64,000 bases of DNA from Pseudomonas poae (GTDB lineage: Bacteria > Pseudomonadota > Gammaproteobacteria > Pseudomonadales > Pseudomonadaceae): positions 873,001 to 937,000 of the forward strand of contig CP110972.1 of NCBI GenBank assembly GCA_028869255.1, written 5' to 3'. This document shows, one piece after another, positions 56,315 through 64,000 of the stretch. Under the pieces are notes generated by a model, which saw only the letters and a list, made by a program, of their open reading frames with translations, searched no databases and was not told where the DNA came from. Both the position numbers and the translations under genes were made by a program. The number at the start of each line of letters is the position of its first letter. The first letter of the stretch is position 1.

Positions 56315-57607
56315 ATGCTCGCTACCCTGGGTGTCATCACCATCCTGTGCCTGCTCGCTGCCGTCATGAGCAAACGCCTCTCGCCACTGGTGGCCCTGAT
56401 CGCCTTGCCGATCATCGCCGCGCTGCTCGGCGGGTTCGGCCTGCAAACCAGTGCCTTCATCATTACCGGTATCAAGAACGTCGCCCCTGTGGTGGGCATG
56501 TTTGTGTTCGCGATTCTGTTTTTCGGGATCATGACCGACGCCGGCATGCTTGACCCCATCATTGATCGCATCCTGCGCACGGTAGGGACGCGTCCTACAC
56601 GTATTGTCGTCGGCACTGCGACCCTGGCCTTGTTGGTGCACCTGGACGGCTCCGGCGCGGTGACCTTTCTGGTGACGGTGCCAGCGATGCTGCCGCTGTA
56701 CACGCGGCTGGGGATCGACAAACGCATCCTCGCCTGTGTGTGTGCAATGGCCGCCGGGGTCAACTTCCTGCCGTGGACCGGGCCGGTACTGCGCTCGTCG
56801 GCGGCGCTGCATGTGCCGGTGGCCGACCTGTTCCAGCCGCTGATTCCGGTGCAGATCGTAGGGCTGATTTTCGTGTTTGCCTGTGCCTGGTGGCTCGGCC
56901 ATCGCGAAGAAAAACGCCTGGGCCTCGGTGCCGGCTCCACGGTCGATGCCGTGCCGCAGCGGGTGCTCAGCGACGATGACATCAAGTTGCGCCGCCCGCG
57001 CCTGTTCTGGGTCAACCTGATCCTGACCGTGCTGGTGATGGTGGTAATGATCGCCGGCTGGGTCGACCCGGTGGTGATGTTCATGCTCGGCACCGTGCTG
57101 GCGCTGTGCATCAATTACCCGAATGTGGACGCCCAGCGCGCACGCATCGATGCCCATGCGAAGACCGCGCTGACCATGGCCAGTATCCTGCTCGCCGCCG
57201 GCGTGTTCACCGGGATCATGCAAGGCACCGGCATGCTCAAGGCGATTGCCGAAGTGGCGGTGGCGCAGATTCCGGCCGGCCACGGCAAGCTGATCCCGGC
57301 GGTAGTGGGCTTTATCTCCATGCCGCTGAGCATGCTGTTTGACCCCGATTCCTACTATTTCGGCGTGATGCCGGTGATCGCCGAAGTCGGCAAGGCGCTG
57401 GGTGTAGACCCACTGCAAGTGGCCCAGGCGTCGTTGCTGGGCGTGCACACCACCGGCTTCCCCGTGAGCCCGCTGACCCCGGCGACCTTCCTGTTGGTGG
57501 GCCTGTGCAAGATCGAGTTGGCCGATCACCAGCGCTTCACCATCCCTTTTCTGTTTGCCGCGTCGGTGTTGATGACCCTGACCGCGTTGCTCCTGGGAGT
57601 GATTTGA
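56315..57607 (+). CDS. CitMHS-family organic-acid/proton transporter
   Basis: 430 residues, about 11-12 membrane helices. The family look: LATLGVITILCLLAAVMSKRLSPLVALI at the start, LVHLDGSGAVTFLVTVPAMLPLY (~112) and SMPLSMLFDPDSYYFGVMPV (~338), with the HLDG and FDPDS motifs where metal-citrate transporters bind their ligand. RBS GGAGT. It is followed by an AtuA-type pair in one operon (1 bp gap), divergent from the LysR gene. Transport of a citrate-like or other carboxylic acid, possibly as a metal complex, is likely. Confidence 0.85.
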   Translation: MLATLGVITILCLLAAVMSKRLSPLVALIALPIIAALLGGFGLQTSAFIITGIKNVAPVVGMFVFAILFFGIMTDAGMLDPIIDRILRTVGTRPTRIVVGTATLALLVHLDGSGAVTFLVTVPAMLPLYTRLGIDKRILACVCAMAAGVNFLPWTGPVLRSSAALHVPVADLFQPLIPVQIVGLIFVFACAWWLGHREEKRLGLGAGSTVDAVPQRVLSDDDIKLRRPRLFWVNLILTVLVMVVMIAGWVDPVVMFMLGTVLALCINYPNVDAQRARIDAHAKTALTMASILLAAGVFTGIMQGTGMLKAIAEVAVAQIPAGHGKLIPAVVGFISMPLSMLFDPDSYYFGVMPVIAEVGKALGVDPLQVAQASLLGVHTTGFPVSPLTPATFLLVGLCKIELADHQRFTIPFLFAASVLMTLTALLLGVI

Positions 57608-57608
57608 G

Positions 57609-58934
57609 ATGAAAACCTTGCGCATCGGTTCCGGCGCCGGCTATTCCGGTGACCGTATCGAACCCGCCGTGGAACTGGCCGAACAGGGCGACCTCGACTA
57701 CCTGGTCTTCGAGTGCCTGGCCGAACGCACCATTGCCTTGGCGCAACAGGCACGCATCAGCGATCCACAAGGCGGTTACGACCCGCTGTTGAGCGAGCGT
57801 ATGCGCCGGGTGCTGCCGTATGTCGGGCAGCACGAAGGGCGTCGCCGCCTGCGGGTGATCACCAATATGGGCGCGGCCAACCCGCTGGCGGCGGTGATTG
57901 AAGTGCGGCGCATCGCCACCGAGCTGGGCCTGAACCTCAAGGTCGTGGCCGCGCTGGGCGATGATGTCCTGGAGGCGTTGGCGCCTGAGCAAATGCTGGA
58001 TAACGGCCAGACTGTCGGCTCCTTGGGTGAGCGGTTGATATCCGCGAACGCCTACTTGGGCGTGGACGGCATTCTTGAAGCCCTGCGCGCCGACGCCGAT
58101 GTGGTGATCACCGGGCGTGTGGCGGACCCTTCATTGTTCCTCGCGCCGCAAATGTTTGAGTTCGGCTGGGCGGCGGATGACTGGCCGCGCCTGGGGCGCG
58201 GTACGTTGGTCGGGCATTTGCTCGAATGTGCCGGCCAAGTCAGCGGCGGTTATTTTGCCGACCCCGGTTTCAAGGATGTGGATGACTTGGCGCGCCTGGG
58301 TTTCCCCTTGGCCGAAATCGATGCCGATGGCGAAGCGCTGATCACCAAGGTTGCCGGCACCGGCGGACGGGTCAGCCGCGCCACCTGCACGGAACAATTG
58401 ATCTATGAAGTGCATGATCCGGCGGCGTACCTCACGCCGGATGTCACCGCCGATTTTTCCGGGGTGGGGTTTGTCGAAGAGGGCGTTGACCGCGTACGTG
58501 CCCAGGGTGCCGATGGGCGTGCGCGGCCCGAGCAATTGAAGGTCAGCGTCGGCTATCTGGACGGCTGGATCGGCGAGGGGCAGATGTCTTACGGTGGTCC
58601 GGGCGCTGTCGCACGGGCACAACTGGCGCGGGATGTCGTACTCAAGCGTCTGGAGTTGATGGGCGTGAAGATGCAGGACGTGCGCGCCGAGTTGATCGGC
58701 ATGGATTCGCTCCACGGCCCGCGCAGCCGGGTCGAACCCTGGGAAGTGCGCCTGCGCGTGGCGGCCCGCTGTGAAGTGCGCAGCGAGGCGGTACGGGTCG
58801 GCAATGAAGTGGAAACGCTTTACACCAACGGCCCGTCGGGCGGCGGCGGTGCCAGCAAAAGTGTGCGTCAGGTGGTGGCGGTGGCGTCGTTGCTGCTGCC
58901 CCGTGGCGCGGTCAACCCGAGGATCGAAGCATGA
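57609..58934 (+). CDS. AtuA family protein, large subunit-like (split form, 441 aa)
   Basis: Same family (AtuA, DUF1446) as the fused 592-residue protein at 531-2309, but ending before its C-terminal domain. Openings match by eye: LRIGSGAGYSGDRIEPAVEL and VITNMGAANPLAAV versus the GGINPLACA block. Also shared are DYLVFECLAERTIAL, VDGILEALRADADVVITGRVADPSLFL and GHLLECAGQVSGGYF. Overlaps the small gene by ATGA. Downstream of a CitMHS transporter, so it probably acts on an imported carboxylate; substrate unknown. Confidence 0.86.
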   Translation: MKTLRIGSGAGYSGDRIEPAVELAEQGDLDYLVFECLAERTIALAQQARISDPQGGYDPLLSERMRRVLPYVGQHEGRRRLRVITNMGAANPLAAVIEVRRIATELGLNLKVVAALGDDVLEALAPEQMLDNGQTVGSLGERLISANAYLGVDGILEALRADADVVITGRVADPSLFLAPQMFEFGWAADDWPRLGRGTLVGHLLECAGQVSGGYFADPGFKDVDDLARLGFPLAEIDADGEALITKVAGTGGRVSRATCTEQLIYEVHDPAAYLTPDVTADFSGVGFVEEGVDRVRAQGADGRARPEQLKVSVGYLDGWIGEGQMSYGGPGAVARAQLARDVVLKRLELMGVKMQDVRAELIGMDSLHGPRSRVEPWEVRLRVAARCEVRSEAVRVGNEVETLYTNGPSGGGGASKSVRQVVAVASLLLPRGAVNPRIEA

Positions 58935-59239
58935 AACTGCACACGCTGGCCCATTCCCGCACCGGGGACAAGGGCGACACTTCGAACATCTCGATCATTG
59001 CCTATCGCGCCGAGGACTATCCATTACTGTGCGAGCAACTCACGGCTGAGCGCGTGGCTGAGTTTTTCAGCGGCTTGCTGGAACCAGGCGCGGCGCCGGT
59101 GCGCCGGTATGCGTTGCCGACTGTGCAGGCGCTGAACTTTGTGCTGCCGGGGATCTTGCGCGGCGGCGTCACGCGTTCGCTGGCGCTGGATGCGCATGGC
59201 AAGTGTCTGGGTTCGGCACTGCTGGATCTCGACCTTTAA
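58931..59239 (+). CDS. Small AtuA-C-terminal-like protein (102 aa)
   Basis: Stand-alone equivalent of the C-terminal domain of fused AtuA (residues ~485-592 of the protein at 531-2309): HSRTGDKGDTSNISIIAY matches [17 protein letters not shown], and YALPTVQALNFVLPGILRGG matches [19 protein letters not shown]. Family databases describe an AtuA ferredoxin-fold-like domain, which I take this to be. ATG overlaps the large subunit stop (ATGA), so the two are made together. Confidence 0.83.
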   Translation: MKLHTLAHSRTGDKGDTSNISIIAYRAEDYPLLCEQLTAERVAEFFSGLLEPGAAPVRRYALPTVQALNFVLPGILRGGVTRSLALDAHGKCLGSALLDLDL

Positions 59240-59253
59240 CAACACCACAAAAC

Positions 59254-59287
59254 CCCTGTGGGAGCTGGCAAGCCAGCTCCCACAGGG
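59254..59287. repeat. Single REP palindrome
   Basis: CCCTGTGGGAGCTGGC, AA, GCCAGCTCCCACAGGG: 16-bp perfect arms. It is 15 bp after the small AtuA gene's stop and just before the convergent glutaredoxin-like gene. Confidence 0.9.
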
Positions 59288-59302
59288 TTTCTTCAGTGTG
59301 GG

Positions 59303-59674
59303 TCAGACCGCGGCAAACCGCTTGTCCAGATAATCGATGATCACCTTGGAGTCATACATCCAGGTGGTCTGGCCATTTTCTTCGATACGCAGGCACGGCA
59401 CCTTGATCTTGCCGCCTTGCTCCAGCAGGGTCTGGCGGTCCTGTTCGTTGTTCTTCGCGTCCTTCAGCGCCACCGGCACATTCAGGCGGTGCAGGGTGCG
59501 GCGGGTCTTCACGCAGAACGGGCAGGCGTGGAATTGATACAGCGTCAGTTCCTTGGCCGCGGCGTTCACCTGCGCCTGTTGCTCGGCGGGGCGCTGCTTT
59601 TTGCGCGGGCGGGTCAGGAAGTCGCCCGCGATGATGACGTGGCCGAGGCCCACTCGAAGTGCTTTGACGAACAT
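59303..59674 (-). CDS. Glutaredoxin family protein
   Basis: 123 residues. Glutaredoxin fold with active site CPFC (FHACPFCVKTRRTL, ~51), TVP-like loop KVPCLRI and MYDSKVIIDYL. An N-terminal extension (~40 residues, VIIAGDFLTRPRKKQRPAEQQAQ) contains a basic stretch and may be a membrane or DNA contact. Downstream of folE on the same strand, separated by a terminator. Confidence 0.87.
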   Translation of the reverse strand: MFVKALRVGLGHVIIAGDFLTRPRKKQRPAEQQAQVNAAAKELTLYQFHACPFCVKTRRTLHRLNVPVALKDAKNNEQDRQTLLEQGGKIKVPCLRIEENGQTTWMYDSKVIIDYLDKRFAAV

Positions 59675-59730
59675 GGCTGAAACCTCTTGCCCATGAAGAA
59701 GGGGCCGCAGCTTACCTGATTTTTGCAGGC

Positions 59731-59763
59731 GAAAAAAAACCGGCGATGAACGCCGGTTTTTTC
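59731..59763 (-). terminator. Intrinsic terminator after folE (bidirectional form)
   Basis: AAAAAAACCGGCG, loop ATGAA, CGCCGGTTTTTT. Reads as a terminator on both strands; on the minus strand it follows the folE stop at 59776. Confidence 0.9.
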
Positions 59764-59775
59764 TTACGCAGCCTT

Positions 59776-60321
59776 TTACTTGATCAGGCTGAGGAATTCG
59801 CTGCGGGTCGCCGCGTTTTCGCGGAACTCACCCAGCATCACCGACGTGATCATCGACGAATTCTGTTTCTCCACACCGCGCATCATCATGCACATGTGCT
59901 TGGCCTCGATCACCACGGCCACGCCCAGCGCGCCAGTCACTTGCATCACGGCATCGGCGATCTGGCGGCTGAGGTTTTCCTGGATCTGCAGGCGGCGCGC
60001 ATACATGTCGACAATCCGCGCAACCTTCGACAGGCCCAGCACCTTGCCGCTCGGGATATACGCAACATGCGCCTTGCCGATAAACGGCAGCAGGTGGTGT
60101 TCGCACAGCGAGTACAACTCGATGTCCTTGACCAGCACCATTTCGCTGTTGTCGGAGCTGAACAAGGCACCGTTGGTGACTTCTTCGAGTGTCTGTTCAT
60201 AGCCGCGGCAAAGGTACTGCATCGCCTTGGCGGCACGCTTTGGCGTGTCGAGCAGGCCCTCGCGGGAAACGTCCTCGCCGAGTTGGCCGAGGATCGCCGT
60301 GTAATTCTGTTCCAGGGACAT
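59776..60321 (-). CDS. folE: GTP cyclohydrolase I (FolE)
   Basis: 181 residues. First step of tetrahydrofolate synthesis: GTP to dihydroneopterin triphosphate. Start ATG 60321 ([20 protein letters not shown]). Zinc and active-site motif [20 protein letters not shown] (~73) and [20 protein letters not shown] (~97). A complete type I enzyme. P. aeruginosa PA1674 has the same neighbours. Confidence 0.96.
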   Translation of the reverse strand: MSLEQNYTAILGQLGEDVSREGLLDTPKRAAKAMQYLCRGYEQTLEEVTNGALFSSDNSEMVLVKDIELYSLCEHHLLPFIGKAHVAYIPSGKVLGLSKVARIVDMYARRLQIQENLSRQIADAVMQVTGALGVAVVIEAKHMCMMMRGVEKQNSSMITSVMLGEFRENAATRSEFLSLIK

Positions 60322-60399
60322 GAAACTACCTGTGGGATTTTCGCAAAGCGCAAGGTTACGGTGGCGGGCACATCGCTGCAAGCCTGACGATGGCACTTG

Positions 60400-60957
60400 T
60401 TACTCGTCGCGCCCCTCCATCATGGTGCGCTTGAGCATCACATACACCGCCCCCGCACCGCCGTGGCGGGCCTGGCACGAGGTAAAACCGAGCACCTGGG
60501 CATGCTGGCGCAGCCAGGTGTTGACGTGGCTTTTGATCATCGGGCGCTTGCCGTCCAGCCGCACGGCCTTGCCGTGGGTGACGCGTACGCAGCGGATTTC
60601 GAACTTGGTGGCTTCGGCGAGAAAGGCCCACAGGGTTTCGCGGGCTTTTTCCACGCTCATGCCGTGCAGGTCGAGGCTGCCTTCGAACGGGATCTGGCCA
60701 ACCTTGAGCTTGCGCATCTGGCTTTCCTGCACGCCATCGCGGGCCCACATCAGCTCGTCTTCCGGGCCGACGTCGATCACGAACTGGTCCGACAGACCAT
60801 CCACGGTGGTGGCATCGGCACGCACGGTCGCGGCCTGGCGCAGTTTGGCGATCTGCGCCCGGTCAGTCTTGGGTTTGCCGATGTCGGCGCGGTCGTGCTT
60901 GATCGGCTTGACGCCGCGCAGCTCGTTTTTGAACAGGGAAAAATCGTCGTCTTGCAT
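60400..60957 (-). CDS. Smr domain protein (MutS2 C-terminal-type)
   Basis: 185 residues. Smr domain at about 90-180: LDLHGMSVEKARETL, VTHGKAV (the usual THGKG loop, with Ala), GAGAVYVMLKR. Smr domains are nicking endonucleases or RNA-binding modules. The N-terminal ~85 residues are charged and likely flexible. Between folE and a small membrane protein on the same strand. Confidence 0.9.
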   Translation of the reverse strand: MQDDDFSLFKNELRGVKPIKHDRADIGKPKTDRAQIAKLRQAATVRADATTVDGLSDQFVIDVGPEDELMWARDGVQESQMRKLKVGQIPFEGSLDLHGMSVEKARETLWAFLAEATKFEIRCVRVTHGKAVRLDGKRPMIKSHVNTWLRQHAQVLGFTSCQARHGGAGAVYVMLKRTMMEGRDE

Positions 60958-61032
60958 GTCAGCCTCCGCGAAGGGCGGGCAGTTTACCTAAATCGCGGCG
61001 GCCGGGGCGCAGGAAACGCTATTCAAACGCCA

Positions 61033-61353
61033 TCAGTCGTGCTTTTTCATCAGGTGTGAGGCGATGTTCAGTGACAGCGGTTGACGCATCTTCCTACGGC
61101 TGCGACGCCACAGCCACACGCCCAGCCACAGCACCAACAACCCGATCACCGCCAGGATAGCCGAACCGCCAGGGCTGGCATTCAATTCGCCAAGGGCCGG
61201 CGAATGACCAAACAGGCCCGCGCCACCTGCGCCGGCCAGCAGCACACCTACAATCGCCAGCAACGCGGCAAAGCCGGCTACCAGGCGCAGACGCCAGTTG
61301 CTCGGGCCCTTGGGGCGCAAGCGACGAGCATCAAAACCATCGGATATCTTCAT
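61033..61353 (-). CDS. Small membrane protein, unknown function (106 aa)
   Basis: Start ATG 61353 (MKISDGFDARRLRP) with a strong GGAGGAAAGG upstream, so a real gene. Two helices: LVAGFAALLAIVGVLLAGAG (~25-45) and ILAVIGLLVLWLGVWLW (~65-82), with a basic RRSRRKMRQ after the second. N- and C-termini likely cytoplasmic. No recognised family. Confidence 0.7.
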   Translation of the reverse strand: MKISDGFDARRLRPKGPSNWRLRLVAGFAALLAIVGVLLAGAGGAGLFGHSPALGELNASPGGSAILAVIGLLVLWLGVWLWRRSRRKMRQPLSLNIASHLMKKHD

Positions 61354-61495
61354 TCCGACCTTTCCTCCAGGGTATCGGCCCTTCGACCGGAAGATACACA
61401 GGTTGTTCCTGTACCTGAGGCAATTGCAGCAAATGACAGGCATTTGCGGATGAGCGGGGCAATAAACATTGCCGCGCCGCTCATCAGAAGGTCGA

Positions 61496-62086
61496 TCAGA
61501 TCAGATCTTTGGTCAGCGCGAGGGTCGCGAAGTTGTCAGCCATGATGGCCATTTCGGTCTGCTGCACATGTTCGGCGCTCAGGATGCCGCCCTTGTAAGG
61601 CAGGTCGCGGGTCGCGCAGGCGTCTTCCACCAGGGTGCAGCGAAAGCCCAGGTTCTTGGCGGCGCGCACGGTGGTACTGACGCTGGAGTGGCTCATGAAA
61701 CCGCAGACGATCAGGTCCAGCGAGCCGAGGTCCTGCAGGTGTTTTTCCAGACCGGTGCCGTGGAAGGCGCTGGGCAGCAGCTTGCCGATGATGGTTTCGT
61801 CACCGGCCGGCTCCAGCCCCGGGATGAATTCGCCGCGCTCGCCCTGCGGGTCAAACAGGCCGCCGACGGTGCCCAGGTGGCGCACGTGCACGATCGGGCG
61901 CCCGGCGTTACGCGCCGCTGCGACCAGTTGCTGGATGTTGGCGACCGCCGCGTCCATGCCCGAGAGGGCGAGCGGGCCGCTGAGGTATTCCTTCTGGGCG
62001 TCGATGATCACGAGGGTCGCATGGCCAAGGTTGGCGGCTGCGTAACCGCGACCACTGAGTTGAAACATCGTCTTTGGAACGGACAT
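61496..62086 (-). CDS. Isochorismatase-fold hydrolase with Ser at the usual Cys position
   Basis: 196 residues; start ATG 62086 (MSVPKTMFQLSGRGYAAAN) with AGGAG upstream. Isochorismatase-like hydrolase superfamily: D29 (VIIDAQKEY) and K102 (GKLLPSAFHGTGL) are the catalytic acid and Lys. The third residue is S135 in GFMSHSSVSTTVRAA, where nicotinamidase-type relatives have Cys (H-x-C-V-x-T). True isochorismatases also lack the Cys. Substrate unknown. Divergent from prmB. Confidence 0.85.
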   Translation of the reverse strand: MSVPKTMFQLSGRGYAAANLGHATLVIIDAQKEYLSGPLALSGMDAAVANIQQLVAAARNAGRPIVHVRHLGTVGGLFDPQGERGEFIPGLEPAGDETIIGKLLPSAFHGTGLEKHLQDLGSLDLIVCGFMSHSSVSTTVRAAKNLGFRCTLVEDACATRDLPYKGGILSAEHVQQTEMAIMADNFATLALTKDLI

Positions 62087-62326
62087 TCTGGGGGCTCCTG
62101 TGAGGGGGGCTTTTGTGACATTGTCCACTGGCTGAGCGGTTCTGTGAATCGCTACCATCGTAAGGTACGCCGTTGTTGACGTGCAGCCATGTCAAGTGGG
62201 CGGCTGGTTTAACCGAATGATGGCAATTTGAATGAAATCCGACGTATGGCGTGATCTTTTCCTACGTCGTCGGTACAGGCGAAGGCTGTTAGAATCGCCA
62301 GTCGTTTTTTCCAGGAGTCTGCCCCC

Positions 62327-63235
62327 GTGATCACTTCCCGCCTGCGCACCTTGCGCGACCACATCCGTTGGGCTGTCAGCCGTTTCCATGGGGAAGACCT
62401 GTTTTTTGGCCATGGTACCGACAATGCCTGGGACGAAGCCCGGCAACTGGTGCTCGGCGCCTTGCACCTGCCGTGGGAAATTAATGACAGCTACTTGGAT
62501 TGCAACTTGGAAGAAGAGGAAATCTCCCACGTGCAGCGCTTGCTGCATCGGCGCATCCACGAGCGTGTGCCCACCGCTTACCTGTTGAAGGAAGCCTGGT
62601 TCTGCGGCATGTCATTCATCGTTGACGAGCGTGTGCTGATCCCGCGCTCACCGATTGGCGAGCTGATCGAAAACCGCTTCGAACCCTGGTTGGCCCAGCC
62701 ACCTGCGCGCATTCTCGACCTGTGCACCGGTTCGGGTTGCATCGGCATCGCGTGTGCCTACGAGTTTCAGGATGCCGAAGTGGTGCTGGGGGACTTGTCC
62801 TTTGAAGCGCTGGAAGTGGCCAATCAGAACATCGAGCGCCATGGCGTCGACGAGCGCGTGTACACCGTGCAGGGCGACGGGTTCGACGGCTTGCCGGGCC
62901 AGCGTTTTGACCTGATCGTATCGAACCCGCCCTACGTGGATGCCGAAGATTTCGCCGACATGCCCGACGAATACCAGCACGAGCCGGAGCTGGGCCTGGC
63001 CTGCGGCGACGATGGCTTGAACCTGGTGCGGCGCATGCTGGCCGAAGCGGCAGACCACCTGACCGAGAAGGGCTTGCTGATTGTCGAAGTGGGCAACAGC
63101 CAGGTCCACGTCGAGGCGCTGTACCCGGAAGTCGATTTTGCCTGGCTGGAGTTCCAGCGGGGCGGGCATGGGGTGTTTATGCTCACGGCAGAACAATGCC
63201 GCGAACATCAAGCGATCTTCGCCGCCCGCGTCTAA
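62327..63235 (+). CDS. prmB: PrmB, 50S ribosomal protein L3 glutamine methyltransferase
   Basis: 302-residue SAM-dependent methyltransferase that methylates a glutamine of ribosomal protein L3. GTG start at 62327 with AGGAG nine bases upstream. N-terminal helical domain, then [16 protein letters not shown] (SAM motif I, ~126), [13 protein letters not shown] (~150) and the catalytic SNPPYVD (~200). Ending and neighbours match P. aeruginosa PA1678. Confidence 0.94.
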   Translation: MITSRLRTLRDHIRWAVSRFHGEDLFFGHGTDNAWDEARQLVLGALHLPWEINDSYLDCNLEEEEISHVQRLLHRRIHERVPTAYLLKEAWFCGMSFIVDERVLIPRSPIGELIENRFEPWLAQPPARILDLCTGSGCIGIACAYEFQDAEVVLGDLSFEALEVANQNIERHGVDERVYTVQGDGFDGLPGQRFDLIVSNPPYVDAEDFADMPDEYQHEPELGLACGDDGLNLVRRMLAEAADHLTEKGLLIVEVGNSQVHVEALYPEVDFAWLEFQRGGHGVFMLTAEQCREHQAIFAARV

Positions 63236-63253
63236 CGCTAGGAACGCGGTCAG

Positions 63254-63344
63254 TGTAGGCGCTGGCTTGCCTGCGATAGCGGTGTATCAGTAGCAGATGT
63301 GCAAGCTGACTCACCGCTATGGCAGGCGAGCCAGCTCTCACATT
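63254..63344. repeat. REPIN, partly diverged
   Basis: GCGCTGGCTTGCCTGCGATAGCGGTG is mirrored by CACCGCTATGGCAGGCGAGCCAGCTC with several changes. Between the convergent prmB and the partial membrane protein. Confidence 0.82.
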
Positions 63345-63362
63345 TTTTGCATTCCAGCCTGA

Positions 63363-64000
63363 CTAGCGGTGCGTGGCAATCCATATCAGCAACCCCGCCT
63401 GAAACACGGTAAACGCCACCAAACACGTGATGGTAAAACGCAAGCCGCTGTCTTCACGCTTGAACTTGGTGACCTTTTCCTCTTCCTTGCGCAGCTTCAC
63501 TTCCTGCTCCGCCAGGTTGTGCTCGGCCTGCTGCAGCATCTGCGCCGCTTCCAGAATTTCCACGAACTGCACTTTCTCGGTGTTCCAGCTGTCCAGCACG
63601 TCGCTGACCTTGGCGGGCTGCACGTTGCCTTTGAGGTGCTGCACGTCGGCGTAGGCCACATCAAACCCCTGGATGCGCAGGAAGTGATCGCGGCGCAGGC
63701 GGGTGGATTCGTTAAGGGCGTCCTTGTTGGACAGGTCAACGCCATCGACGCGGTAGTGCGACCACTTTTTCTTGGCCCATGCGGCACCCTGGGCCACCAG
63801 GAAGCGCCCGATGCCGCGGTTGGCCGGTTCGATTTCCAGGCTGTTGCCCGGGCCGAAGTGCACGCGATGGGCGTCGTGGTCGACCCAGATATCCAGGTGG
63901 TTCTGTTCGCGGCGCACCCGCTGGCCCGGCAACTGGATCACCATGCGCAGCAGGCTGTGGTGTTTGTCATTGCGCTCGGCATAACCGAACTGCACGAACC
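63363..64000 (-). CDS. Membrane-anchored protein with coiled coil, 5' end cut off by window edge
   Basis: At least 210 residues; the frame is open to the window edge, so the start is probably beyond it. The region near residues 85-160 reads SWNTEKVQFVEILEAAQMLQ and is followed by a Glu/Lys-rich coiled coil (LAEQEVKLRKEEEKVTKFKRE). A C-terminal helix, FTITCLVAFTVFQAGLLIWI, anchors it in the membrane. No family recognised. It is convergent with prmB, as PA1679 is in P. aeruginosa. Confidence 0.65.
   Translation of the reverse strand, partial: FVQFGYAERNDKHHSLLRMVIQLPGQRVRREQNHLDIWVDHDAHRVHFGPGNSLEIEPANRGIGRFLVAQGAAWAKKKWSHYRVDGVDLSNKDALNESTRLRRDHFLRIQGFDVAYADVQHLKGNVQPAKVSDVLDSWNTEKVQFVEILEAAQMLQQAEHNLAEQEVKLRKEEEKVTKFKREDSGLRFTITCLVAFTVFQAGLLIWIATHR

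Noticed and set aside
55928..57625. 565-codon minus-strand frame across the CitMHS transporter
   Set aside because: Antisense of the transporter; only its 3' end coincides with the LysR region, in a different frame from the LysR protein.

Overview
The window is chromosomal DNA of a fluorescent Pseudomonas, most likely of the P. fluorescens group. This rests on the high-GC sequence, pyoverdine genes (pvdS, pvdG, pvdL, pvdH and an MbtH-like gene), gene orders shared with P. aeruginosa (dsbD-tlpA-dsbG beside dsbRS; minCDE-rluA-apeB; folE to prmB) and at least a dozen REP/REPIN palindromes of the kind common in this group. I saw no tRNA, rRNA, insertion sequence, prophage or CRISPR array.

Layout. 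0-3 kb: an atu-like locus (SDR and a fused AtuA protein) with a divergent TetR regulator and two mirror-image operators. 3-18.6 kb: a periplasmic binding protein, the iron-starvation sigma factor PvdS with a Fur-box-like site, the thioesterase PvdG and the giant NRPS PvdL. PvdL starts the pyoverdine peptide (acyl ligase, then Glu, D-Tyr and Dab modules) but carries a one-base insertion at 11201. 18.7-24.3 kb: a periplasmic thiol-redox operon and its divergent two-component system DsbRS. 24.3-28 kb: amidase AmpDh3, an 800-bp nested inverted repeat, then pvdH and an MbtH-like gene behind a PvdS-type promoter. 28-37 kb: housekeeping genes (MscS channel, ApeB, RluA, MinCDE, LpxL, patatin).

37-45.2 kb: a complete urate-to-glyoxylate route. 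PuuD, HiuH, UraD, PuuE, Alc and AllA are all present, with an outer-membrane channel and an NCS2 permease. Palindromes TTGTATACAA and TTGTGTACAA sit in the puuE/hiuH divergent region, and TTGTATACAA recurs upstream of a second NCS2 permease at 51 kb, which suggests one regulator for both loci. 45.3-50.5 kb: one 1731-residue protein resembling the dermonecrotic-toxin-like Pseudomonas proteins, with an unassigned C-terminal region and no obvious immunity gene.

50.5-59.2 kb: a LysE exporter, the NCS2 permease, a MarR regulator with twin 15-bp palindromes divergent from an aminotransferase-GST pair, then a LysR gene frameshifted in a G6 tract, divergent from a CitMHS transporter and a split AtuA pair (large and small subunit). 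The small subunit aligns by eye with the C-terminus of the fused AtuA at the window start. This last operon is the best candidate for an undescribed catabolic pathway. 59.3-64 kb: glutaredoxin-like protein, FolE, Smr protein, a small membrane protein, an isochorismatase-fold hydrolase lacking the usual Cys, PrmB, and a partial membrane-anchored protein.

All identifications come from reading translated sequence and remembered family features; no database search was run.
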